This document shows positions 17,572-25,674 of a DNA stretch of 64,000 nt, one piece after another. The DNA lies in NCBI GenBank assembly GCA_035492775.1, contig DATJIW010000047.1:26296-90295 (forward strand), in the 5' to 3' direction. Origin of the DNA: DATJFQ01 sp035492775. GTDB lineage: Bacteria > Acidobacteriota > Vicinamibacteria > Vicinamibacterales > 2-12-FULL-66-21. The notes under the pieces were generated by a model. It made no database searches. It was not told the origin of the DNA and worked only from the letters and a program-made list of their open reading frames with translations. Numbering within the stretch: position 1 is the stretch's first letter; each line of letters starts with the position of its first letter. A program made the translations under genes and the position numbers.

Positions 17572-19107
17572 ATGCTGCCCTCCTTCTTCGACAGCGTCGT
17601 CGATCTCATCGCGCGGACCTCGACCGATCTGCCGCCGGACGTGCGAAAGGCGATGGGGCTCGCGCTTGCGCAGGAAGACCGCGCCACCCGCGCCGGACAG
17701 GCCCTGACCGTGATCGCGCAGAACATCGATCAGGCCGCATCGTGCGAAGGTCCGATCTGCCAGGACACCGGGATGCCGACGTTCGAAATCAAGGTGCCCG
17801 TCGGGATCAACCAGATCTGGATGAAGCAGCAGATCCGCGACGCCGTCGCCGAGGCGACGAAACGCGGGAAGCTTCGGCCGAACTCGGTGGATTCGATCAC
17901 GGGGGAGAACACCGGCAACAATCTCGGACCGGGCACGCCGATCGTGCACTTCGAGCAGTGGGAGCAGGACGCGATCGAGGTGAAACTGATTCTGAAGGGC
18001 GGGGGCTGCGAGAACACGAACGCGCAGTACGCCCTGCCCGCCGAACTCGATCATCTCGGCCGCGCCGATCGCACGCTCGAAGGCGTTCGCAAGTGCATCC
18101 TGCACGCGGTCTGGAAGGCGCAGGGGAAGGGCTGCAGCCCCGGTGCGGTCGGTGTCTGTATCGGCGGCGACCGTACGTCGGGCTATCTCCACGCGAAGGA
18201 ACAGCTGTTTCGCACTCTCGAAGACACGAATCCGGATAGCCGCCTCGCGACGCTCGAGCAGCGCATCATGGAGGAGGCGAATACGCTGAGCGTCGGGCCC
18301 ATGGGTTTTGGCGGGAAGGCATCGCTCATCGGCTGCAAGATCGGCGCGCTGAACCGGCTGCCGGCAAGCTTCTTCGTGTCGATCGCGTACGACTGCTGGG
18401 CGTTCCGGCGGCTTGGCGTCGTCCTCGACCCGGCCAGCGGCGCTGTCCGGTCGTGGCTGTATCGCGAAGGGACGACTCCGTCGACGCCGCTGCTCGGGCC
18501 CGAAGAGATTGCGGCTGGATTTCCGACGACCGGCCGAGAGGTGCATCTCACCGCGCCGATCAGCGAGGAGCAGATCCGCGCGCTTCACGTCGGCGACGTC
18601 GTCCTCGTCTCCGGCCGCGTGTTCACCGGGCGCGACGCCGTTCACGCGTTTCTCACCACGCACGACGCGCCGATTGATCTGCACGGCGGCGTCCTCTATC
18701 ACTGCGGACCAGTGGTCGTGAAACAAGCAGACGGAAGCTGGAAGGTCACGGCCGCCGGTCCGACGACCAGCATCCGCGAGGAGCCCTATCAGGCCGATAT
18801 CATCAGGCGCTTCGGCGTGCGTGTCGTCATCGGCAAAGGCGGCATGGGCGCGAAGACGCTTGGCGCGCTGCGCGATTCAGGCGCCGTCTACCTCAACGCG
18901 ATTGGCGGTGCGGCACAATTCTACGCACGCGCCATCCAAAGAGTGACCGGCGTCTCGCTGATGGAGTTCGGCACCCCGGAAGCGATGTGGCACCTCGACG
19001 TGAAGGATTTCCCGGCTATCGTGACGATGGACGCGCACGGCGAAAGCCTGCACAAGACGATCGAGGACGCGTCGGGCGTTCAGCTCGAGGCCGCCGCCGG
19101 CGGGTAG
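17572..19107 (+). CDS. fumA: Fumarate hydratase class I (Fe-S), alpha and beta domains fused
   Basis: 511 residues. Oxygen-sensitive [4Fe-4S] fumarase interconverting fumarate and malate in the TCA cycle. The alpha-type domain (1-280) has cluster cysteine C63 in GPICQDTGMPTFE, then LKGGGCENTN and SLIGCKIG; the beta domain (300-500) has DLHGGVLYHCGPVV and VIGKGGMG. The fused form is that of E. coli FumA/FumB and related enzymes. No Shine-Dalgarno; a TATACT 7 nt before the ATG. It is head-to-head with aspA. Confidence 0.93.
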   Translation: MLPSFFDSVVDLIARTSTDLPPDVRKAMGLALAQEDRATRAGQALTVIAQNIDQAASCEGPICQDTGMPTFEIKVPVGINQIWMKQQIRDAVAEATKRGKLRPNSVDSITGENTGNNLGPGTPIVHFEQWEQDAIEVKLILKGGGCENTNAQYALPAELDHLGRADRTLEGVRKCILHAVWKAQGKGCSPGAVGVCIGGDRTSGYLHAKEQLFRTLEDTNPDSRLATLEQRIMEEANTLSVGPMGFGGKASLIGCKIGALNRLPASFFVSIAYDCWAFRRLGVVLDPASGAVRSWLYREGTTPSTPLLGPEEIAAGFPTTGREVHLTAPISEEQIRALHVGDVVLVSGRVFTGRDAVHAFLTTHDAPIDLHGGVLYHCGPVVVKQADGSWKVTAAGPTTSIREEPYQADIIRRFGVRVVIGKGGMGAKTLGALRDSGAVYLNAIGGAAQFYARAIQRVTGVSLMEFGTPEAMWHLDVKDFPAIVTMDAHGESLHKTIEDASGVQLEAAAGG

Positions 19108-19141
19108 GACATCTTCCCGCTCCGCCCGTCGATCCGCGTAA

Positions 19142-20791
19142 TCAGCGGTTGAGGGCCGCGTCGAATAGCTTTGTCAGCGTCGCTGCGGGATCGGTGCCGC
19201 GATCGAGGTGAATGCGCACCGTGCGTCTGTCGTGAGCTTCCAGCGTCTGCGCGTCTCCGACGGCCTGCGCGCGTTTCAACTGTGAAAACGTGAACGGCGC
19301 GTCAGGAATCTGTGTGTTCGTCTCGTCCTCTCCGGTGATCACGAACGCGACCGCCGTGTTGGGGCCGCCTTTGTGATACTGACCCGTCGAGTGCAGGTAG
19401 CGCGGCCCGACGCCGAAGGTCGATGCGGCGTGCGTGCGCTTCCGGATCCGCTCGCGGATTGCTGCGACCGCTTCCGCCGTCGCGTCGGCAGCGGGCAGGT
19501 ACGACAGAAACGCGACGTAGTCCCCAGGCTTGATGCTGTCGATTGCGGCGCCCACCACCGCGGCCGGCGTCGCGCCGGAGAACTTCGAGAACACTGACAC
19601 ACCGCTGCCGGCGGCTGCCGGCGTACCGCCGGTCAGGTCTCTGCTGGCAAGGATGTCCCTGGTTTTCTGCTTCGCCTCGGCCACGTTGGGTTCATCGAAC
19701 GGATTGATTCCGAGAACGGCCCCGGCGATTGCCGTCGCGAATTCCCAGCGGAAGAACTCGGCGCCAAGCGCGTTGCGACGCGTGGTGAGACGCAGGACCG
19801 GGTGTCCGGCACGCTCGAGCCCCTCGAGGCGCGTGTCGTCGAACGGCTCGTGTTCGGTGGCAACGGCGACGAAGCAGCGATCGTTGCCATACTCGTCTGG
19901 ACTTCCCAGCGGTTCGTCAACCACTGGTAGCGCACCCTTGCCGTGTTTGCCCGTACTCTCGGCAACGAGCTGCTCGATCCAGAGTCCCAGTGAATGCAGC
20001 GCCTCTGGCAGTACCACCGTCAGTTTGTCCCGGCCGCTTCGCGCGGCCGTTCCATAGAACGCGCCAAGCTCCAATCCCGCGTTCTGGTGGTTTTCCTGGC
20101 TGCACCCGGCTGCCATGTCGTGGCTCGCTGAAAGCATGTCGCGAACCGGCGCGCCGATGAGCGCTCCAGGCACGAGACCGAACAGGGACAGCGCCGAGAA
20201 GCGTCCGCCGATGTCCGGTGGATTCAGGAAGACCTCGCGATAGCCCCGCGCGACCGCGAGCTGCGCGAGCTCCGTTCCTGGATCCGTCACTGCGGCAAAG
20301 TGCCGGCCGGCTTCGCCGCCGAGCGCGGCGCTGACGTGCGCCCAGTAGAGTTTTTCCATCGACGCCGGTTCTATCGTGCCGCCGCTCTTGCTCGAGACGA
20401 GGAAAAGCGTGCGTGATGGATCCATCGAGCTGAGCACGCCGGCAATCGCGGATTCGTCGGTCGTGTCCATCACGACGAGGTGCGGATACCCATCGCGTTC
20501 TCCATCGACTTGGCGCATGACTTCTGCGCAGAGACTGCTGCCGCCCATGCCCAGTAGATAGACGTGCTCGACGCCGTCGGCGCGCACGCCTTCGGCGAAC
20601 GCCTCGATCCGCGAAAGCTGGTCGGGCATGCTCGATGGAAGGTCGAGCCAGCCGAGGCGGTTCGCAATCGACTTTCCGACCTCGCCGGCCGCATCCGGCG
20701 TCCAGACGGTGACATCCCGGTGCCAGACCCGCGAAACCGTCCGGCTCTGAAGCAGGTGATCCACAGTCTGCCTGGCGGCGTCATATGACAT
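19142..20791 (-). CDS. pgi: Glucose-6-phosphate isomerase (Tal/Pgi-fusion type, isomerase part)
   Basis: 549 residues. Sugar isomerase (SIS) fold interconverting glucose-6-P and fructose-6-P. The first SIS motif is LLGMGGSSLCAEV and the Pgi signature SSKSGGTIEP follows near residue 145; the catalytic-lysine region is LHSTGQYHKGGPNTAV near the C terminus. It resembles the C-terminal half of bifunctional transaldolase/Pgi proteins rather than E. coli Pgi, but no transaldolase domain is attached here. The start at 20791 is 7 nt after a CATACT with a TTGTGC -35 at 17 bp. Confidence 0.88.
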   Translation of the reverse strand: MSYDAARQTVDHLLQSRTVSRVWHRDVTVWTPDAAGEVGKSIANRLGWLDLPSSMPDQLSRIEAFAEGVRADGVEHVYLLGMGGSSLCAEVMRQVDGERDGYPHLVVMDTTDESAIAGVLSSMDPSRTLFLVSSKSGGTIEPASMEKLYWAHVSAALGGEAGRHFAAVTDPGTELAQLAVARGYREVFLNPPDIGGRFSALSLFGLVPGALIGAPVRDMLSASHDMAAGCSQENHQNAGLELGAFYGTAARSGRDKLTVVLPEALHSLGLWIEQLVAESTGKHGKGALPVVDEPLGSPDEYGNDRCFVAVATEHEPFDDTRLEGLERAGHPVLRLTTRRNALGAEFFRWEFATAIAGAVLGINPFDEPNVAEAKQKTRDILASRDLTGGTPAAAGSGVSVFSKFSGATPAAVVGAAIDSIKPGDYVAFLSYLPAADATAEAVAAIRERIRKRTHAASTFGVGPRYLHSTGQYHKGGPNTAVAFVITGEDETNTQIPDAPFTFSQLKRAQAVGDAQTLEAHDRRTVRIHLDRGTDPAATLTKLFDAALNR

Positions 20792-20798
20792 AGGGGCC

Positions 20799-20827
20799 AG
20801 TATGTCGCCCCGGCACAGCAGGCACAA
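20799..20827 (-). promoter_or_regulatory. pgi promoter TTGTGC-17-CATACT, leaderless
   Basis: On the minus strand -35 TTGTGC (20822-20827), 17-bp spacer, -10 CATACT (20799-20804), then 7 nt to the pgi ATG. Confidence 0.55.
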
Positions 20828-20842
20828 GCCGGACCAGTGCGG

Positions 20843-20848
20843 TATAAT
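20843..20848 (+). promoter_or_regulatory. -10 element of erpA
   Basis: TATAAT with about 30 nt to the erpA ATG and an AGGAGAA Shine-Dalgarno between, a conventional leadered message in contrast to its divergent neighbour pgi. Confidence 0.5.
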
Positions 20849-20878
20849 CCAGAGACGGTCTCCAGGAGAATTCAGACG

Positions 20879-21208
20879 ATGATCAATGTGACCCCGACGG
20901 CGGCTTCCAAGATCAACGAGCTGCTCGTCGAAGAAAACAAGGAAGGCGCGGGCCTCCGCGTGTTCGTCCAGGGCGGCGGCTGCTCGGGTTTCCAGTACGG
21001 ACTGATGATTGACGAGGGCGAGGGGGACACGTCGACTGACGCCGTCATCGAGTGCCATGGCGTCAAGCTGCTCGTGGATCCGATCAGCGCGCGGTATCTG
21101 CGCGGCGCCGAGGTCGACTTCGTCGACAACATCACGGGCGGCGGCTTCACCATCAAGAACCCGAACGCCAAGTCGACCTGCGGCTGCGGTTCCTCGTTCA
21201 GCGTCTAG
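20879..21208 (+). CDS. erpA: Iron-sulfur cluster insertion/A-type carrier protein (ErpA/IscA family)
   Basis: 109 residues. A-type Fe-S carrier delivering clusters to target enzymes. The three cluster cysteines are in GGGCSGFQYG (about residue 35) and the C-terminal STCGCGSSF. The acidic stretch DEGEGDTSTD and FVDNITGGGFTIKNPN match ErpA more than IscA. AGGAGAA lies 10 nt upstream of the ATG. Followed closely by a PHP-domain gene on the same strand. Confidence 0.93.
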   Translation: MINVTPTAASKINELLVEENKEGAGLRVFVQGGGCSGFQYGLMIDEGEGDTSTDAVIECHGVKLLVDPISARYLRGAEVDFVDNITGGGFTIKNPNAKSTCGCGSSFSV

Positions 21209-21221
21209 CCATCGTCCGGCT

Positions 21222-22055
21222 GTGATCGATCTTCACAGCCACACCACCGCCTCAGACGGTTTGCTGTCGCCGGCCGCGTTGCTCGACGCGGCGGCGGCAG
21301 CCGGTCTCACCGTCCTTGCCATCACCGATCACGACACGATAGCCGGTTACCTTGAAGCTCAGTGTCTGCCCGGCAGGCGCACCTTCGAGCTGGTATCCGG
21401 TATCGAAATCAGCGCCGTGCACGACGGCAGGGATCTGCACGTCCTCGGGTACTTCGTCGATCCATCGTCGTCAACTCTGACGTCATTCCTCGAGCGGCAG
21501 CGGAGCGATCGGCGCCGGCGCATTTGCGAGATGACCGATCGTCTGCAGTCGCTCGGCTACCCCATCGATCCGCAGTCGATCCTCGATGCGGCAGAACGCG
21601 GCCGCAGCGTGGGACGCCCGCAGATGGCCGACGCGCTCATCGCGTCCGGACACGTGCGGACGCGCGACGAGGCGTTCGAACGGTTTCTCGAGCACGGCAA
21701 GGCGGCGTTCGTGCCCCGCCGCGGTGCCACGCCGGGCGAGGTCGTGCGGATCATCCACGGGGCCGGCGGCGTCGCGTCGCTTGCGCATCCCGGCGTTTAC
21801 GGCTGCGATCATTTGATCGATTCACTCGCGGCCGACGGACTCGACGCGATTGAAGTCCACCACCCGGACCACGACGAGATTGCCGAAAGCCGGTACAGGC
21901 AGACCGCCGCGCGTCTGGCGCTGCTCGTCACCGGCGGGTCCGATTTTCATGGGACGACGGCGCACGGCGCTTCGTCGCCGGGGCTCGTCACCCTGCCGGA
22001 GCCTGATTACGCGCGTCTGCGCGAGCGCGCGATGCAGCACCGGACGAGGCTCTGA
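21222..22055 (+). CDS. PHP-domain phosphoesterase (nucleoside 3',5'-bisphosphate/RNase AM type)
   Basis: 277 residues. Metal-dependent PHP phosphatase: IDLHSHTTASDG with first metal histidines, AITDHDTIAG, VSGIEISAV, SLAHPGVYG and GGSDFHGTT supply the remaining ligands in the usual order. Family members remove 3' phosphates from nucleotides such as pAp or trim RNA 5' ends. The start is GTG at 21222, two codons before the first motif, as in homologues. It overlaps the ABC-like gene by TGATG. Confidence 0.87.
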   Translation: MIDLHSHTTASDGLLSPAALLDAAAAAGLTVLAITDHDTIAGYLEAQCLPGRRTFELVSGIEISAVHDGRDLHVLGYFVDPSSSTLTSFLERQRSDRRRRICEMTDRLQSLGYPIDPQSILDAAERGRSVGRPQMADALIASGHVRTRDEAFERFLEHGKAAFVPRRGATPGEVVRIIHGAGGVASLAHPGVYGCDHLIDSLAADGLDAIEVHHPDHDEIAESRYRQTAARLALLVTGGSDFHGTTAHGASSPGLVTLPEPDYARLRERAMQHRTRL

Positions 22056-22762
22056 TGGGTGCCGATCCGATCCTGCGAATCACCAACGTCAGGAAGAACT
22101 ATCAGGGGTTGCGCCCGCTCCGCCTTCGCGAGCTTGTGGTGCCGCCAGGCGAGCAGGTCGGCATCTCAGGACTCGATGCCGGCGCTGCGGAGGTGCTCGT
22201 CAATCTCGTGACCGGAGCGTCGGTACCGGACGAAGGAGAGGTGCTGGTGCTCGGTCACCGCACGTCCGACGTTGCGAACGGAGACGAATGGCTCGCGTCG
22301 CTCGATCGCTTCGGCATCGTCAGTCCGCGTGCGGTGCTGCTCGACGCGGTTTCGGTCGGGCAGAACCTCGCGATGCCGTTCACGCTGCGGATCGATCCGA
22401 TTCCCCCCGACACCGCCGTCCGCGTGCGCGCGCTTGCCGGCCAGGTCGGCATTCCGGCGGACCGCCTCGACGCGCCAACCGCGGATCTTTCGCCCGACCT
22501 CCGCGTGCGCGTTCATCTGGCTCGCGCCATCGCGCTCGATCCGGCACTTCTGATTCTCGAGCATCCGACGGCGACGCTGACGCGGGACGCCGCGCGTCCA
22601 TTCGGGCGCACGGTGCAGTCGGTGGCGAAAGCGCGCGGCCTGGCCGCGCTGATCATCTCGGAAGACGGCGCATTCAGCGACGCGGCGGCCTCGCGCCGAT
22701 TCACGTTGAATGGCGGAACAGGAGAGCTGAAGCCGGCGCGCCGCCGTGTCTTCGGTTTGTAG
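22055..22762 (+). CDS. ABC-type ATPase fold with degenerate nucleotide-binding motifs
   Basis: 235 residues, overall layout of an ABC transporter ATP-binding subunit (N-terminal strand ITNVRKNYQGLRPL, then P-loop position, helical part, Walker B and end). The key motifs are lost: the Walker A position reads GISGLDAGAAEV with no Lys-Ser/Thr, the signature reads LSPDLRVRVHLARA instead of LSGGQ, and Walker B reads LLILEHPT with Asp and catalytic Glu replaced. ATP hydrolysis is therefore unlikely. No permease gene is nearby. It is coupled to the PHP gene and ends just before tRNA-Sec. It may be a regulatory or scaffold pseudo-ATPase. Confidence 0.75.
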   Translation: MGADPILRITNVRKNYQGLRPLRLRELVVPPGEQVGISGLDAGAAEVLVNLVTGASVPDEGEVLVLGHRTSDVANGDEWLASLDRFGIVSPRAVLLDAVSVGQNLAMPFTLRIDPIPPDTAVRVRALAGQVGIPADRLDAPTADLSPDLRVRVHLARAIALDPALLILEHPTATLTRDAARPFGRTVQSVAKARGLAALIISEDGAFSDAAASRRFTLNGGTGELKPARRRVFGL

Positions 22763-22798
22763 CGCTTTGAGATGGCGCCCGATAAAGGCGCGCGAATC

Positions 22799-22896
22799 TG
22801 GCGGAAGCGCCTGGGAGTCGAACCCAGCCCTCCCGCTCAGCGCGGGAAGCAACCGGTTTTGAAGACCGGGAGGGCCACCGGGCCCCGTTCGCTTCC
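22799..22896 (-). tRNA. selC: tRNA-Sec (anticodon UCA)
   Basis: Read on the minus strand this 98-nt sequence folds as a selenocysteine tRNA. It has a long acceptor (7 Watson-Crick pairs plus an A.G), a 6-bp D stem closed by a 4-nt loop, an anticodon stem CCGGT/ACCGG with loop CTTCAAA giving anticodon TCA, an 8-bp extra arm and a T arm CTGGG-TTCGACT-CCCAG. Discriminator G and CCA are encoded. The 6-bp D stem and long variable arm exclude a serine tRNA. Confidence 0.95.
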
Positions 22897-22904
22897 TTAT
22901 TAAT

Positions 22905-23227
22905 CGGGGGGCTTCGCCCCGCCGAACCCCCCTACACGCGACCTCGCTCGCGGCTTCGTCCGCTCGCATCCGGTCGCGTGGCACGCTCGCGTCGCTCGCG
23001 CGCTGGGCATTCTTGGACGGGGGGCTTCGCCCCTTTCCCCCCGTGATCGTTTGACGGGGGCTTCGCCCCTCACCCCGCGATCATTTAATGGGGGGCTTCG
23101 CCCCCTCACCCCCGCGATTCTTTAACGGAGGGCTTCGCGCCATCACCCCCCGCGATGGTTTAACGGGGCTTCGCCCCTCACCCGCGCGCTCGTTTGACTG
23201 GGGCGTTCGCCCCTCACACCGCACTCG
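22905..23227. repeat. Array of GC-rich hairpin repeats, about 36-bp period
   Basis: A stretch of about 400 bp without a gene. The motif GGGGGCTTCGCCCC, a self-complementary hairpin, recurs with its TTCG centre near 22912 (single copy) and then at 23025, 23061, 23096, 23133, 23169 and 23205, i.e. every 35-37 bp. Between hairpins is a semi-conserved linker of the type TCACCCCGCGATCATTTAA. The units are all related, with no unique spacers. It begins 9 bp from the 5' end of tRNA-Sec and ends 74 bp before the next gene. Confidence 0.88.
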
Positions 23228-23300
23228 TTCGGGTGCCTTTGCCGCTTCATCTGCAAAAACCAAACTTGCCTCGCCGACGCGGTGGAATCGGGAGGGCGGG

Positions 23301-23993
23301 CTACACCAGCAACTCCAGGAAGGCGCTGGTGTTCGAGAGATCTTCGAACACAACCTCCGCGCCGCTGTCGCGCAGCTGATCCGATTTGAATCCTCCCGTC
23401 GCGACACCGACGGGGACGGCGCCGACAGCGAGCGCACACGCGACGTCGAACGGCGTGTCGCCGACGACGAACACGTCGCGAGCGTCCACTTCGCCGACGC
23501 CGTTTTCGCGCGCCCGGCGGACTGCAATCGGCACGAGCGCGTTGCGATCCGCCGAGTCATCGCCGAAGGCGCCGAAGCTGAAATATTTCCACAGATCGAA
23601 GTGTTCCAGCTTGATCTTCGCGCCGTCGGCAAAATTCCCGGTGAGCAGCCCGAGCGCTACATCGTCGCGCGTTGACAGTGCCGCGAGCAACTGGTTGACT
23701 CCCGGCAGCGCGCGTTTCACGCTGGTCCCAGGCAGCTCGATTTCTTCGCGAAGATGCCGCAGATACGACTGGCGCAGTTCGCTGAGGAGGTCCAGACTCA
23801 GCGTCCGTCCATGGCGCCGCAACGTGTCGTCGAGGATGATCCAGTCGGTGCGCCCGGCGAGGACGATTCCGTCGAGGGCCGAGTCGTGTCCGACGAGATC
23901 CTGGCAGGCGCGGTTCATGGCGCGGAGACCTGCGCCGCCAGTGAGCACCAGCGTGCCGTCGACGTCGAAGAGCATCAGCCGTTTCGGTCGCAT
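23301..23993 (-). CDS. HAD superfamily hydrolase (phosphoglycolate phosphatase-like)
   Basis: 230 residues. Motif I LMLFDVDGTLV (nucleophile D10, D12), motif II LLTGNFADGAKIKLEHF, motif IV VVGDTPFDVACA. An alpha-helical cap lies between motifs I and II. Family members dephosphorylate small phosphorylated metabolites; the substrate is not clear. Its start codon is 29 bp from that of divergent sodC. The 3' end runs into the hairpin array. Confidence 0.88.
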   Translation of the reverse strand: MRPKRLMLFDVDGTLVLTGGAGLRAMNRACQDLVGHDSALDGIVLAGRTDWIILDDTLRRHGRTLSLDLLSELRQSYLRHLREEIELPGTSVKRALPGVNQLLAALSTRDDVALGLLTGNFADGAKIKLEHFDLWKYFSFGAFGDDSADRNALVPIAVRRARENGVGEVDARDVFVVGDTPFDVACALAVGAVPVGVATGGFKSDQLRDSGAEVVFEDLSNTSAFLELLV

Positions 23994-24022
23994 GCTAGGC
24001 TAGTCGGTCGGGAGGACGAAGC

Positions 24023-24556
24023 ATGAAGAACCTGATGATCATAGCCTCGGTGGCGATATTCGGCGTTGCCGCCGCCGCGCACCAGGCCGCGCCGATGCGC
24101 GCGCACGCGAACATCACGGGGGAGGGAGTGACCGGCACGGCAGAGTTCGCTGAGCTGGACAACGGCACCGGAAAGCAGGTCGAAGTCACGCTCAATGTCT
24201 CGGGTTTGAAGCCCGGGCGCCACGGCGTGCATCTCCATGCCGTGGGCAAGTGCACGCCCGATTTCACGGCGGCGGGGGGACATTTCGATCCGGGCCCTGC
24301 AGCGAACACGGATCCGGACGCCAACCATCCGTTCCACATGGGCGACCTGCCGAATCTCGAGGTCGACGCCTCCGGCAAAGGAACGATGAAGGCCGTCACC
24401 ACGCGGGTGACACTGTCCGATGGACCGCTGTCGCTGTTCGATGCGGACGGCTCCGCAATCGTCATCCACGGCAATCCCGACCAGATGACGACCGGCGCGC
24501 CGAAATCCGGAGTCAGCGGCGGCCCGCGCGTGGCCTGCGGAGTCATCGAAAAATAG
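24023..24556 (+). CDS. sodC: Periplasmic Cu/Zn superoxide dismutase
   Basis: 177 residues with a signal peptide (1-about 20). Disproportionates superoxide in the periplasm. Copper and zinc ligands are in HGVHLHAVGKC, GGHFDPGP, HPFHMGDLPNL and the late SAIVIHGNPDQ; the conserved disulfide cysteines are in GKC and GGPRVACGVIE, followed by the C-terminal end. GGGAGG precedes the ATG by 8 nt. Length and motif order fit bacterial SodC. Confidence 0.95.
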   Translation: MKNLMIIASVAIFGVAAAAHQAAPMRAHANITGEGVTGTAEFAELDNGTGKQVEVTLNVSGLKPGRHGVHLHAVGKCTPDFTAAGGHFDPGPAANTDPDANHPFHMGDLPNLEVDASGKGTMKAVTTRVTLSDGPLSLFDADGSAIVIHGNPDQMTTGAPKSGVSGGPRVACGVIEK

Positions 24557-24582
24557 CGAGCGCCCGGCCGTGGCCTGGAGGA

Positions 24583-25224
24583 TTATCCAGCCGCGCCCAG
24601 TCGATACCCGACGAGCTTTCCCAATTCCGAGATCACGAATCTGATGTCGGACCTGTGCCGCCACCAGTGCGCCGGGTCCGACGTGTCGTAGCGCGTCGTC
24701 CGCATCACGATCTCAGTTCCGCTGCCGTCGAATTCCCGCTGAAACGCGAACGCCGCGCGGTGGCTGTGGTACTTCGATGTGACGACGATGATCGTCCGCC
24801 ATTTTCGAGCACTTGCGAGCCGATGGAGGGCTTCCGCTTCCTGCGCCGTGTTGTCAACGGATCCATCGAGGACTGATACGGCATCTGCAGGCACGTTCAG
24901 CTGAAGGATTGCGCTGCGGGCGAGTTCCGCGGCGGTCGGAAATGTAATGCGACGCGACCTCAGCACGACCTCGGCCTGCTCGAGCCGTCCCGGGCTCAGA
25001 ACGATCCTCGGCGCGATGCCTTCATGATAGAGGTCCACACCTTCGAGCCAGCGTTCGGCGCGCGTGCCTGCGAGAACGAAGATGGCATCCGCGTGCCGGA
25101 GCGGATCTTCGTAGACGAGAAAACGTCCGGCGAACGGCACGAACACGCACGCGCTCACCACAACGACGACTGCGGCCATCAGGAGCAGTCGACGTATCGA
25201 ACGTCGCACGTGCGGTTTCGTCAA
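24583..25224 (-). CDS. YdcF/ElyC-family (DUF218) membrane-anchored protein
   Basis: 213 residues. One N-terminal transmembrane helix (about 13-31) and a DUF218 domain: ADAIFVLAGTRAERWLEGVDLYHEG, GSVDNTAQEAEALHRLA and IIVVTSKYHSHRAAFAFQREF are the three conserved blocks. Relatives act in envelope biogenesis or vancomycin resistance, but the activity is not defined. Convergent with sodC. Confidence 0.85.
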   Translation of the reverse strand: MTKPHVRRSIRRLLLMAAVVVVVSACVFVPFAGRFLVYEDPLRHADAIFVLAGTRAERWLEGVDLYHEGIAPRIVLSPGRLEQAEVVLRSRRITFPTAAELARSAILQLNVPADAVSVLDGSVDNTAQEAEALHRLASARKWRTIIVVTSKYHSHRAAFAFQREFDGSGTEIVMRTTRYDTSDPAHWWRHRSDIRFVISELGKLVGYRLGAAG

Positions 25225-25269
25225 TTCGTGAACGTGACGGGAGGAACGAGCGGGAAGAAACGTCGAGGA

Positions 25270-25299
25270 CCCGGGCCGGGGCGCGGAGCCCCGGCCGGG
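25270..25299 (-). terminator. GC-rich hairpin after the cold-shock gene
   Basis: A 12-bp stem with one bulged base (CCCGGCCGGGGC against its complement) and a 5-nt loop, 15 nt downstream of the cold-shock stop codon. There is no T-run, so it may be a terminator, a 3' stabiliser or both. Confidence 0.45.
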
Positions 25300-25314
25300 A
25301 CGATTGAGGCGCGC

Positions 25315-25521
25315 TTAGCTTTCGATCAGACGGACTTCACCGGCGCGAGGACCTTTGGCCGATTCTTCCTGCGTGAATTCGACTCGCTGGCCTTCGCGCA
25401 GCAGCTCGAATACAGCTCCCCGCACCGCCGAGCGATGGAAGAAGTGTTCGATACCGCTCTCGTCGCGGATGAAGCCGAAACCCTTGTCGATCAGCAGCCG
25501 AGCGATGGTCCCGGTTGGCAT
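25315..25521 (-). CDS. Cold-shock domain protein
   Basis: 68 residues, one cold-shock domain. RNP1 is KGFGFIRD at about residues 13-20 and RNP2-like HFFHRSAV follows. Binds single-stranded RNA/DNA as an RNA chaperone. The start at 25521 has GGAGGA upstream and matches family length. The promoter is about 150 nt upstream, giving the long leader typical of thermo-responsive cold-shock mRNAs. Confidence 0.93.
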   Translation of the reverse strand: MPTGTIARLLIDKGFGFIRDESGIEHFFHRSAVRGAVFELLREGQRVEFTQEESAKGPRAGEVRLIES

Positions 25522-25674
25522 AACCCGTGTCCTCCGATGCACGACACCCCTTAGGGAACATCCCTCGGGGCCTCAAGCCGGCGCAGAGAACACCGAAACG
25601 CCGTGTTCAGCCGCCTCACTGCGCGTCGCCCGCCGTGCTCCTCCCGGGACGACGCTGAGCTTGAAAACGCGGCC

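Noticed and set aside
17548..18726. An N-terminal extension of aspA to 18726
   Set aside because: It is antisense to the class I fumarase, which has clear motifs; low-complexity Arg-rich content is typical of shadow frames in GC-rich DNA.
22905..23227. A CRISPR array, because of the roughly 36-bp period near a tRNA
   Set aside because: Consecutive units are related over their whole length and there are no unique spacers; no cas genes are near.
23088..23675. A 195-aa plus-strand ORF through the hairpin array
   Set aside because: Built from translated repeats, then antisense to the HAD gene.
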